A stretch of 64,000 nt of DNA from Thelephora terrestris (lineage: Eukaryota > Basidiomycota > Agaricomycetes > Thelephorales > Thelephoraceae), in NCBI GenBank assembly GCA_015956445.1, contig WIUZ02000006.1, positions 496,001 to 560,000 on the forward strand, written 5' to 3'. Below are positions 21,412 to 32,536 of the stretch, piece by piece; the stretch's first letter is position 1, and every line of letters starts with the position of its first letter. A program made the translations under genes and the position numbers. The notes beneath the pieces were generated by a model, which saw only the letters and a program-made list of their open reading frames with translations, searched no databases and had not been told where the DNA came from.

Positions 21412-24400
21412 CTACGGTCTTGTTTTGATGTTGCTTACAATCAAGCTCTGTTGGTATTCGAGTATCGTTAGTTGGGTGACTCGAGATCCTTCGAGTAGTG
21501 ACATACCTTGTAAGCCTGCACGTCGCCCCTGAACTTTTCCACTTGACCATCCGCACAAACCCATAGCTAGGGCACATGAGACAAGGAATGTCCCTGGACA
21601 ATCCGGAGTTAACTCACCTCGCTCGCAACAGACGTGATAAATCTCTCGTCGTGAGAAATTACGATCACTCCGCCGTTCCACAGTTTCAGCGCATTCATCA
21701 GTGCATCCAAACCCTGGGAGGCGAGAAGATCGACACGAGAGGATCAGCCTAAGTCTGATACCCTAGAGTGCGTGTCAGGACGGAGGCCTGGAGGACTGAC
21801 CTCGATATCCAGGTGGTTAGTCGGCTGAGCGGGGCGGTGGTGGGTAGCGGACTCAGAGAAAACAAGCTGTGCTCGAGAAACTCACCTCGTCCAACAGTAG
21901 AATATGTGGCCTCTGCATTGATAACACGGAGAAGGCTACTCGAGACTTTTGGCCTCCGGAGAGGGTGGCTATGGTCTGCAGTCCGGTCATTCCTGAAATC
22001 TGGAAGTTGCCCAGATGTGAGCGGTACTCCTGGTCGGTCTTTCCTGGGAATTTATGGGCAAGGAGCTGAACTGGGGACATTGTGGCAACCAGATTATCCA
22101 CATGGTGCTGGGCGAAGTACCCACTACCCAAGAAACAATGACATTATGAAGCAGCAGGGAGCGGTCCAGCACGTACATTCGCAATCGCCCGTTCGAGCTT
22201 ACATGACCCGAGGTTGGCTTGAGCTCCCCAGTAAGCAGCTTGATCCTGCCCGATAAAATCAGCGAGATTCACGAAAATGATAAGCCTAGACCAACAGCGT
22301 CGATTTTCCAGCGCCATTGGCTCCAACGATGGCAATTCGAGAGTCCAGCCCGACGTCAATATTTGCGCCTTTGAGGAGAATCTTTTCTGGAGTGTATCCG
22401 AACGAGACTTCATTCAATTGTAACACTGGCGGGGAGATCTTCTCGGTCTCCGGGAACCTTGTTTCCTCGTGAAAAATGTGGAGTCGCGATAAATGTTTAC
22501 GAACCTGAAGGTCTCGGATTCCTCGGCCTCCGGCGGTTCCAGCTCTGGCAGCTGTTTCAGACAATCAGACCCAACAACTATTTCCCTACTATTCCCCCTA
22601 TCTGGGATGAGACCATACCTTCTCTAGTATCTTGATCCGGGACTGTGCCTGTGCGGCTAATATCGAGCCAGAGATCAGCGAACGCAACAATCAGACTAGT
22701 TCCAACGCTTGTACCTCGATTTGCATTGTACCTCCAGCGATCAATGAAGGCTTGTAGGTGCTTTCTGTACTCCATCTGCGCCTCATACTCTTTCCGCAGG
22801 CTGAGATCCCTGTCCGATTTGGTGGAGTAGAATTGGGTGAAATTCCTGACAATCGTTCCATCAGAAAATCAGGGTCTCTGAGGGGGATGAATCTTCATCT
22901 TGCGACAAACGCCAAGACATCCATTGAGTAAAATAGGGTATGGAAAGGGGTCCGGTGTAACATAGGAATGCAAGACGATATCGTAGATTGGACTTACCCC
23001 TTGTAGTAGTCCAGGCGAGCGGAGTGTTGATGAATGATGTCCGTTGCGACGGCATCTCTGATTGTGGATGGTCATGCTATCAGATACGAGTGACTATCAC
23101 GCGCACTCACAGGAAAGCGCGATCGTGGGACCTAAACGCGAATGGATTTGTGATACCGATTGCGTGAAATATTGTACCACGTACACAACTAGGAGCGTTC
23201 CCTGCCACGTCTGGAGGTAATCTTCCAGCCATGCGAGGGCGTTGAGGTCGACTATGACACGTGTAAATCACAGATACGTTGGCGCTGGTGTGGAAGAAAA
23301 CGCACTGTGGTTAGAAGGCTCGTCGAGCAGTAGCAACGCGGGCTCGAAAACGGGTAAATCCTCGCATGGGTGGGTCAGCACAAAGACAAACCTTAACGAA
23401 TAATGCCCGAGCAAGGGCAAGACGCATCCTGGTGATCAGTCAGACAACCTGCGTATCAATCTTGGACGAGTGTGTTTACCTCCATCCACCGCTGAAAGAT
23501 CTTGTCGGACGTTTTTGGTCCTCTTCGCTGAACCCCAGACCTGTTGGTACCGAGGGTTATATCTGATATAATAGTGACGCATTCAGAGGTACCTACCCGC
23601 CAACAAAGCAGCCGCTCGAGCAGGTCCACTTTCCGCTTCCATGTCCGCCAATCGGGCGTGGACCTCAGCTAATCTTGAAGAAGCTTCTTCTCTGGCGTCG
23701 ACAAAACGTTTATCGTCCCCTTCCGCCTCGAGCTCAGTAAGTTTTGTATTCAACGCAGCCTCTTCTTGAAGTAGGTGGTCTCGCCAAACATCAGCTTTGA
23801 GAACCGAATCCAAGGCGGTGGTGTCATCTCCAACAATCTGGCGGATCGCGTGAGTGGGTCACAAGAGCTGGGCGGGTGATTTTCACCTCCTGTTCGACGA
23901 ATAGTATCGTGATATATGGAGGGATGGGAACCTCGCGCATGGCAATGTGACGAAGAAGGGTGGATTTACCGACACCTTCATTAACGGAAGTAAGTTTACG
24001 CGAAACGAATACAGAAATTAAACTCGCCATTTCGACCAATGAGGCCGTATCTTCTACCATATGCCAAGGTAAGGTTTGCTCCCGAGCTTCAGCAGAATTG
24101 AGCGTTTTTAAAGACTTGGATGACAACAAGATTCACTCACAGGATACGATTTGAGGCAAAGTTGACTTCCAGATTTGTGAGATGTATATCTTTGCTTTTG
24201 TTCTTAGAAGCAGCAGAAGCTTCTAGTGGATTGATCTGCAGGCCGTCAGCGGAAGGTGTAAGTCTATGTACAGCACCCTTGCCTTCATAAACAGCTCCTC
24301 GTAGGTTTGCTACGGTACTTTCAGTAGGGAAATGTTTGAGGACTTTGTAGTGTATTTTATCACCTGCTTTCTCGCCTGGTCCAATAGCTTAGAGCCCTCG

Positions 24401-24902
24401 TAAAGGTCCCGCTTGGACCGTTTCTCAATCTTTGCCTTCAATTTGGCTTCTTGCTTCTCCAGTTTCTTGATATCGACACGAGAAGCTCTAAAAAGGGTTA
24501 CCAACGGACCGGAAGTATGGGTGCTGCGTCAATTCCTCACTTCCCCTTGTTTATACTCTCAAGGTCAACACCCTGACTCATAGCTATGGTGCCGGACATG
24601 GCGGTGGTCTTGCCAATCTCCATGGCTCTGTCGAGCTTAGTAAGACCGGTACCGCGACTCGTTTGAGACGCCCGGGCAATTAAAAGGTCATTGAGCATAT
24701 CGGCGAGCCTTGCCACAAGGGTTTCCAAAGCGTTTGTGTTACGACCAGCAACAGACTCGAGAATGAGTCTGGCAATTTGGAGGATATCCTCGTCCTCACC
24801 GGCATCATCCAAAAGGTAGCCAGCCAAGTACTGGATGACGATCTCCTCAGTTCCAGGAAGGCCAGCGCGGATCTCCTCCGCGATATCTTCTGGAGTGACC
24901 AT
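21412..24902 (-). CDS. GCN20: ABC-F ATPase, Gcn20/ABCF3
   Basis: ATG at 24902 ([17 protein letters not shown]); stop at 21412 after [11 protein letters not shown]. An N-terminal helical domain typical of Gcn20 is followed by two ABC domains. ABC1 has Walker [14 protein letters not shown] (split by an intron, about 23961-24050), signature SFSGGWRMRLALA region and Walker [13 protein letters not shown] (about 23310-23340). ABC2 has Walker [13 protein letters not shown] (about 22290-22330), signature [12 protein letters not shown] and LLLDE/PTNHLD (about 21800-21900). There are no membrane segments. Gcn20 binds Gcn1 on ribosomes and helps activate the Gcn2 kinase on amino-acid starvation. Many introns; the one inside the first Walker A appears to use a GC donor (AATG|GCGAGT). 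Upstream is a divergent promoter shared with the Bni4-like gene. Confidence 0.93.
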
Positions 24903-25627
24903 GGTCAACGATGAAGTGAAAGATAGATCAAACCTTTCAAGTTCACACGATCGAAACGCCTTCCTTTTCCGGTCGGATACCTGTAGGTGTTCACGAAGCT
25001 GGTGCGTGTGACTGAAGCAAGGATGGATGCCAGTCGTTTCTGGGATTGGAAACGAAGGCTGACCAGGAGTTGGCTGAGTGCTCACCGTACAACTGTCCCG
25101 GATGCTGTGCGCCGTACGGCGGACTGATGCCGGCAGTCAGCGGCGCGCCCTGGGCCCCTTTTTGTTTGCACTTCTCCACACATTTCAGTTGGAGATACGT
25201 TCGGTGGGATACCCAGTATGATTTTCGCGAGATAAACCGAAATGAATCGTATTCGAGAGGGAAATAGATGTGCAGCGGTGGAGAGAGAATTATGCTGTGT
25301 GACAGAGTGACCGGTTTGCACCCCGCGGGCTTTCCACTCCTCGTTGGAAGGCCTAGTCGACGACCACGACGGCAACAACGAAGACGAAGGCCACCCTTTT
25401 TTGAAGCGACGAGCTACTCCTTCCCATTATCCGGACTCTCCGGCTGGTGGGTTTTTTTCCCTTAAATTTCACGCTGTCATCATTCCACTTTGCCACCTTT
25501 CCACCACAGCTGTTCTTCTTCTCGCCGTTCGTGGCTGTTCCCCTCGCTTTTGCCTCCGGTTTTGCGTACATTCTTGCATCAGCCTCGCTGATACAGCTCC
25601 GTTCTTTTTTTTCTTGCCCCATAGTCC
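24903..25627. promoter_or_regulatory. Divergent promoter region of GCN20 and the Bni4-like gene
   Basis: 725 bp between start codons. The right end is strongly pyrimidine-rich (about 25480-25625, TTCTTTTTTTTCTTGCCCCATAG just before the ATG). It looks like a CT-rich 5' UTR or a 3' splice site of a 5' UTR intron. No coding sequence is supported here. Confidence 0.4.
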
Positions 25628-28350
25628 ATGGCTGTTCTCGCTGCTCAAGACTGGCATCTCCCATCATCTCCGCAAGCTATGGACTCCCCTACGACCGCTA
25701 ATCAACCCCCTTCCAGACAGCAGCACACCCCTTCCCCGAATTCTGTCAACCATCCCTCCACGATGGCCCAGCAGTCCGGCCAGCAGCTCCCGCTTCACCT
25801 CCAACAGCAACCGTATCCCTACCCGGTGCAACAGCAGCAGGCGAGTTGGTCCCCGACAAACACTCCCTACTACCCTGGCTTCTATCAAAACACACCGCCT
25901 CATTCTCCCTACATGCATCAAGGTCATCAGGCACAAATGAGCCCCAATCCGTTCTATGACGCCAACAACCAGTTCGCGCAGTGGGCCTACCAGCACATGA
26001 TGTTCAACGCTCAACAAAACCACCAGATACCCATGTACTCCCAACATCCCACCACTTCAGGTTCCCAGCGCAGTAGGTCGGGGAGCAATGGCGCTCAACA
26101 GGAGTTCTATCCCGCTAATAACGTCTTCAATCCGTTCCCAAGCGGAACACCTCCACCTCCCCATCCATCTCCTGGCAACAACGGATACCCTAGAAGTGCA
26201 ACCAGTGACCCCAACCAGCAGTATGGAGGCTTCCACCCTTATCGCCGGCCGAATCGCCCGCAGGGCCAGGACGTTGTCCCACCTCAACCACACGACTGGA
26301 GATCAAATACTGGTCCTGCTCCAGTTTTCCAGCCGCCGTACGCTCGCAATGATGCCTCCGCTTCGTCTACATCGGTCAACTCTTCTTCCAGTCAGAGTTC
26401 TCGTCGCCGGAAGGACAGCCAGGGATCAGCCGTCGGCGGTCAGAACGGTACCAATCCCCCACAGCCATCAAGGGCTACTCCGGTGCGGACGAGTAACAAC
26501 ACGTCCGGAACTTCATCTTCGACCAACCATCGACCCCACAATCGACACCCATCTGCCTCGTCTACAACGTCGTCCGTTGTTGCTCGACCAAATGGAACTT
26601 CCCCGTCCACGAGCGTCACCCCGAATAACTCCAATACTTCATCGCCCTCTACTGCGACCCCACGGCCTGTCAAGCCTTCGCCGTTGTCTCAAGGAAATTA
26701 CACTGTGGCAGAGAAACGCGTGTCTCGGGATGACAGCGACATTCGCAAAATGCACGACTCCACGCCCGGAGGCTCTCGCAGTGGTCTCAAGAGTCGCTTC
26801 CGGCGCGCTCTGTCCTTTAACGCACTCCAGGAGGAGGAGACGGAAACCCCATCCAAGGGAAAGGCGCCAGAGACTCGCGGAGAAATTCCTGTCAAATCTG
26901 AGGCGGTCGACTCTCAGGACCCCGCTTCGTCAACCGTCCCAAAGAAGTCTCGCAAGGCATTGTTCAACTCGAAGTTGAATGCATCTACCGATAATATATC
27001 GCTGTCGTCGACGATGTCTTCCGCCTCGATGGTGATCCGAAAGCTAGGAAACATTACCAAATTGACACGGAGAAATTCCCTGGCCGGAATCACCTCACTT
27101 TTCAAAGACAAGAAGGAAAAGGAAGGTGAAGAAGGAAAGTCCAGAAGGAAGGTTAAGAAAGGGGCCAAGGCTGAAGCATCTGAGGCCAGCGTGTCTCTTG
27201 CTACCGTTGAGCTGGATCGTTCGGATTGGAGTGCCGAGTTGAACGGGCTCACGCCTGCCGCAAGGTTAGCCCGACAACATACTCTGAAGAGCAACGCCGA
27301 GGCTGCTGAGCGAGCCAAGGCCGAGGCCCAAAAGAACACGGTCGCCACTCCTCCAGCTTGGGAAAAGAATTCCAGCAATCGACAGGGAGATCTCACGAAC
27401 GGTCCTGTATCAGAAGATGGCACACGGCCAGCCGATGAGGACTCTGACAGCGATGACGGCAAACTCGCCGGTCCCAGTAACAACCACGTCAGTCAAGACT
27501 CACTCGATGGATGGGATGATAACGAAGATTGGGGCGAAGGCGAAGACGACGAAGAGGTCACCATCCGAGGCGGTGTTGATAGCATCGACCTCAACGAAGA
27601 TATGGAACCCTGGGCTATTGGCCTGCGAAGGAGTGTTGAGAAGACACGAGTTCCCGTAAAGGGCATCCTGAAACGTATGGGTATATATCGCATATGTTGT
27701 GTCCTTGCTGACCACCCCTCATTTAGCGCCAACACCCGTGGTTGAACCACCTGGACCCGCATTCACTGTCAGAGCCAGGTCAAATTCATACAACTCGGCC
27801 CCCACACACACCACAGAGATCGGACCACTCGCTCGTATCCCTTCATCCGACCCAGATCACATCGACGGCCTCCATCATCCACATCCACCGTCCCCTTCTT
27901 CTTCCTCCACCACCCCGGCCCTCCCCCCTCTTTCCTTTATGTCAGGCTCGGCAACAGACTCGACGGACGTAAACCCCTCACCGCATGCGGAAAAGATGTT
28001 CTTCAGCCACCCCAACTCGTCTGCCCCGGTCTTATCTGCCGTGTTCTCCTCGAACCCTCCATCGTTGGCCCATCGTTCGGCAACCGCACCGGCGAGGCGC
28101 CTTACCTTTGCATCAAACCTTTCGGTGTACGACACCTTCCCGTCCTCTGTCTACGATCGTCGCAGTGAACCCGCTACGTGGAGCCGGTTAACACCTGCCT
28201 TGGCGCAGAGGATTAAGGAGGAGCTTAATTCATATAAAATGGAAGAGATGGAGGTTCACGCCGCCAGCCGAATCCAGTAAGTGACATCCGAGATCTTTCT
28301 GTTCTGACCAGGGAACTCATGATATCACCAGCACCCAGTTTTTCGTATAA
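25628..28350 (+). CDS. Bni4-like protein (putative PP1-targeting scaffold)
   Basis: Exons 25628-27680, 27727-28276 and 28332-28350 give about 873 residues; a later in-frame ATG at 25678 is an alternative start. The first 350 residues are Gln/Pro/Asn/Ser-rich and likely disordered. A basic middle (LKSRFRRALSFNA, ITKLTRRNSLAGITSLFKDK) and an acidic stretch (WDDNEDWGEGEDDEE) follow. The conserved C-terminus RRLTFASNLSVYDTF, then YDRRSEPATW, then RLTPALAQRIKEELNSYKME, and HTQFF near the stop matches the tail of fungal Bni4 proteins. In Bni4 this tail contains an RVxF-type docking site for protein phosphatase 1, targeting it to the bud neck and chitin synthase. Here the site reads RLTF. Cell-wall or septum role inferred. 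Confidence 0.78.
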
Positions 28351-29364
28351 GACGCTCAACTATGGTATATACAGGTTCAATGGTACAACGGACTTCCTTT
28401 CCTTTCATTATCACGCTCACTCTCACTGCCTGCTTTCACTTTTATACTAAGTAATGACCCTCTCCCCATTCTCCATCGGTTGTAGTCTCGTATAACGCCC
28501 TTTCACTTTCCCCCCACCATTTCCTTACTTTCCCTATTTCTTCCCCCCATGCTTTAGAACCGCATCTCCTTCCTTTTCTTTTTTTGCCACGGAGATTCAG
28601 ATATCAGATCTCATTCTGAAGGCTTGGGTTCCCTGTATCGTTTCTGACCTCCACATTTTCTTTATTGACCCACCTATACGCAACCCATATACACATGTCA
28701 TACTTCAGAATTTTTATACCCTCCTCGTTCTTCTCTAGCGCACTCCATAAGTTTAACAAGCATGATTCGCGGACGCTCTCCATTTTTCTCAGTAAATTTT
28801 CAGATCGCACCAATCCCTTCCCTTCCCTACCGTGCACCAACCTTTGCGGAATATCTTATCTACCGGGAGACGTTTGTTCCTTGCACACTCGACACTTTCA
28901 AGCCACACCTTCTTCCAGACCCTTCTGCTAGATGGGTAAATCCCCTGATCAACGAATCGATTGTAAGTTACATGATTCCGCCGGGAGCGGATATCAGGCT
29001 GTTGATTCAAATTGTTTGTCGGAAATGCACCCGCCGGAGCGGACAGCGTACGGTCTCCTGGACCCCACAGATGGTAACAAGGTTACTCGACCGTCAGGGT
29101 TGATGGTGGACAGCGGACTACTGGACAAACACATACTTCGAGGTCGTCCACCTCGTCCGACCCCAGATATAACCGCCCGCGTCCTAACAGTTCCCTGATA
29201 AATCTCGTTTGATATCCGTGTGCACACTTAGGTATAGTCACACAATTATAGAGGGAGAATTGATCCAAGAAACGATAATAATTGTTAACCCACAAGCGTG
29301 CATTCGCACAGCCATGAGGGGAAAGAAAAAGTAAAAATACCAATATAACTTGAAAAGCTCAGCC
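28351..29364. other. Convergent intergenic region with one unsupported small reading frame
   Basis: About 1 kb between the Bni4-like gene (+) and the MFS gene (-). It includes T/C-rich sequence (28490-28600), consistent with a 3' UTR. A 113-codon frame on + (28762-29103, starting MIRGRSPFFSVNF) begins with an ATG but matches no family I know, so I do not call it a gene. Confidence 0.5.
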
Positions 29365-31466
29365 CTACGAGTCGTCGGTTAAGACCGGGAGATAACCTCC
29401 GTCTTTATCTTCCTTGGCCTTCTTCTGGTCCTTGTACCCCGCCAACACCGCTAATCCGAACGCAAGGACGCACGCCCAAGTCGTGAGTTTGAGGCTCCAG
29501 ATATAACATTCCAGGCCATCCATGCACTGGGCATGGATCGTCGTGTCAGGAGACGTCGTCGGTGGAAGAGTTGATTCGTCCGAAGAGTGCCCATCGAGGT
29601 TCTTTCCGAAAGCCATGGAGAAGATGTTTCCACCGATCATGGGTGAGAGGGCGACTAGTCCCCAGTTCTCGGAAAAGTGAGCTGACAAGCGTGAGATTCA
29701 GGATCATTGCGAATAAAGTGCCTCAAGACGTACGCATTCCGAACCAGTCGATGATGATTGTTGGGAATAATCCAAACAAGGAACCGTACGAGAAGCCGAC
29801 CAATAAGCTAGCCTTCCAGAGATTCTTCACGTCAACGACAGACATGGCCACTAGCTGAGAGATAAAAAAGAACATAGCAACGAGGGAAATGCAATACGCC
29901 CGGCGCAGGCCCAATCGATTCTTGATGAAATCCGTGAATACACCTATGTAGATTAATGCATCGCAGGTTCGCTTCTAGAAAGGGTAAACAGGCGCACCAA
30001 TACATATCCTTCCGACAAAATTCATGACGCTGACAGCAGAAACTTGGAGGGTTTGGAACTTGAAACTCTCGACCTCATCATAGACCGGGAAGTTTTTGGC
30101 GTAGAGGGACTGGGCGACCAACCCCACGTTATTGATCCCTGGATACTGTCAGTCAGTTCTCTGTCGACAAGAAACCCGAGGAGACTCACACATCAGACCA
30201 ACACCACTCACTGTGAAGCGTCAGTACTTGCTTTCTCTGACGTGTACCTAGTAACTCACGGAGGGACATGATGGTGAACAAGAGCCAGAATTCGGGGTTC
30301 ATTAACAGCTCCTTTCCACTGATATCTGGTAGCTCGTCATCTGAAGGGGGACCAGTGACGACTTCTGCGCAGCTTTCTATGCTCACACCCCGTGCATGCC
30401 TTCTCGGAGATCGGACATAATTCTCCCCGCAGTCAAGCTCGTTGTCGGGTAGCAAGCGTGAGCCACTATCATCGCCTCTCTCGAGGTACGACCTCCAGGT
30501 AGAAGCAGATTGTGGGGCTAGAATTCCGTTCTCTGCGTTCACTTCGCCCGACGCTGGAAGGGGTATCGAACGAACAAAGAGCCATCCTAAAATCATTGGC
30601 AGTGAAGTGCCAATTGCCAAAACGAGGAGGAAGTCAGAGGTGTTCCCAGGGAAGGCCGCGTGCGCGATTGTCGAGAACAAAAAGGCTGACAGCCCGAAGC
30701 CGGATAACACAAACGCTGTGAAACTAGTTCTCTGTGCGTAACGATCGAGGGGTCGGCATAACTGAAACATCCATGGAATATGTTCCGAGTGCTTACTATG
30801 TGTTCTGGGAAGCTTTTGGCAACAGCATTAAGTGAGCCGGATGCAGCGCCGGCACCTCCGGTGCCGGTCAGGAAGCCACAGAAGACCAACAGGACGATGG
30901 TCGCGCTTGATGCTTGTTCTTGGCCTTCTGTGAGTCCAGCGTCGAAGATTATCTTGATACCCATATACCCAATTAATAAGCAAAAGAAGGCGAAGACGAG
31001 GGATGGTCTCGGGCCGCGCTTATCTACAAGCTTTCCGTGAAAAGGGCCTGTGCCGTACGTCCCAGCTGGCGATTGAGAAGAATTCGACCAAGGCGTCAGA
31101 GAGCCGGATCTAACAGGTGGCACTTGTAGCAGGGAAAAAGATGGACGTACCGTTCCCGCCTAACCCAACAAGGTTCTGCTGCGTGTGGGACAGTCCTAAG
31201 CGGACACCCAATTGTGGGCCATAAGCTGAAGGCAGGGTTCGGTCACTAATGCGTTGCATGGGACGGGGTATATCGTACCGGAATAAACCTTGGAAAGAAG
31301 AACGCGAATGGTAAGTTTCGTCCTTCCAGAGGATATTTAATCCAGTGCATACATAGTTTGTGCCCGAACAGAGAGCGACCAAGACCGAGACTAGCAAGGT
31401 CGTTACCCTTTCTGGACTGAGGAGCCTGGTCGAAGGCGACGAGGCAGGGGAAGAGCGTGATGACAT
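29365..31466 (-). CDS. MFS transporter, nodulin-like/Mch1 type
   Basis: ATG at 31466, stop at 29365. About 12 hydrophobic segments are distributed over the exons, for example TTLLVSVLVALCSGTNYV, LVFAFFCLLIGYMGIKII, FLLVLAIGTSLPMILGWLFV, YCISLVAMFFFISQLVAM and LLVGFSYGSLFGLFPTIII. The conserved N-terminal motif NYVYSAYGPQLGVRLGLS is only obtained by including a 10-nt exon at 31279-31288. After it comes GPFHGKLVDKRGPRPSL, the loop between TM2 and TM3. A large cytoplasmic loop with acidic and basic patches sits at about 30290-30560. The family (nodulin-like, Mch1 of yeast) resembles monocarboxylate carriers but substrates are mostly unknown. It probably resides in the vacuolar or plasma membrane. 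Confidence 0.88.
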
Positions 31467-32536
31467 GGATGAAGAGTGGGAGGCGGACCCGACTTGCTCA
31501 AGTGAAGTGTCCCTGGGTGAAGGGCGGACAGATACTTTATATCCCCCCGTCTAATTGTGTGGGTGATGGTGGGGTACCAGGAGGAGGGAGATGTTCTCAT
31601 CTGATCACATCGCGTAGCATTTGGACTGAGATCGCTCTATCAAACGACGAGCATGTACATTCGCTACATTCGTTACAAGCTACAGTTACGGCCTACGGAC
31701 TCAAAATCGCGGTACAGGGTATCAGGCCACAATCCGGCAACTTTACCGGAAAAGCGCAGTGGCACCATTCTATCATACTTTTACCACCCTTCGTGCTCAG
31801 CTCCAGCCGTGACGGGGCCCGCTCAGCTAAAACAGACGGTTCTGCCGGTGGAGAGTACAGCGGCAGCGATGAAATGTGTTCGGAATATCAAGAATGTGAC
31901 CTCCTCAGGCTTCCAGTGTTTCTGCAGATTCAAGGACTTTGTTTTAGCTCATCTCTTGACACCTTCCACCTTTGCCAATCTACGATCGCCTTCAAGTCCG
32001 GCACGAATACGTCGTTGAAGTTCATGCTGAAAAAGTTCACTGGGATAGGTCTCAAGTGGATGCATGCTGGTGGATTCAGGAAGAAGCGAGGAGCTTCGAT
32101 GTTTCTGTGGGCAACCATGGCAAGTGGTTGTTTCCCGAGCAGTCACTTATCGATTTTCTCCGTGGTAGTCAGGTTGAATGTACACCACGTTATCTACCGA
32201 CGGCACCACTGCTCATCAAACCTGTCCCAAATGTGTGCAATGATGTCCAGTGAAACTCATTATTGCGGGGAGCAGAATGTAGGCTACAAGTCGTTAACGG
32301 GGGAAGAATGCACAGGCGAACGGGTCTAAGGCAGGAGCAGCAGCTGAAGGGTGCCTAAAGAAAATACATGCAACACGATAAGAACATAAAAAAAGAGAGT
32401 AAAGGGCATCGCGTAGGCCAAAATTACATCCGTGGGAACGACCAGAGTGTATAAGATGCGGGGAGACGTTGTGGATAGCCCGTGTCCAACGACCCACCCG
32501 ATGAGAAATGTCGCGTTTCGGGCAGGGAGCAGCGGC
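31467..32536. other. Long intergenic region with unassigned open reading frames
   Basis: About 1.07 kb between two minus-strand genes. On the + strand one frame stays open for about 290 codons (31457-32329), and another (31972-32253) gives a protein-like stretch with YDRLQVRHEYVVEVHAEKVH. Neither has a family match I recognise, and the first overlaps the MFS start codon. It may contain the MFS promoter, the bZIP 3' UTR and possibly a small unknown gene or remnant. Confidence 0.35.

Noticed and set aside
28762-29103. A 113-codon + frame in the Bni4-MFS spacer
   Set aside because: No conserved motif, no supporting splice structure and no family resemblance; it sits where 3' UTRs are expected.
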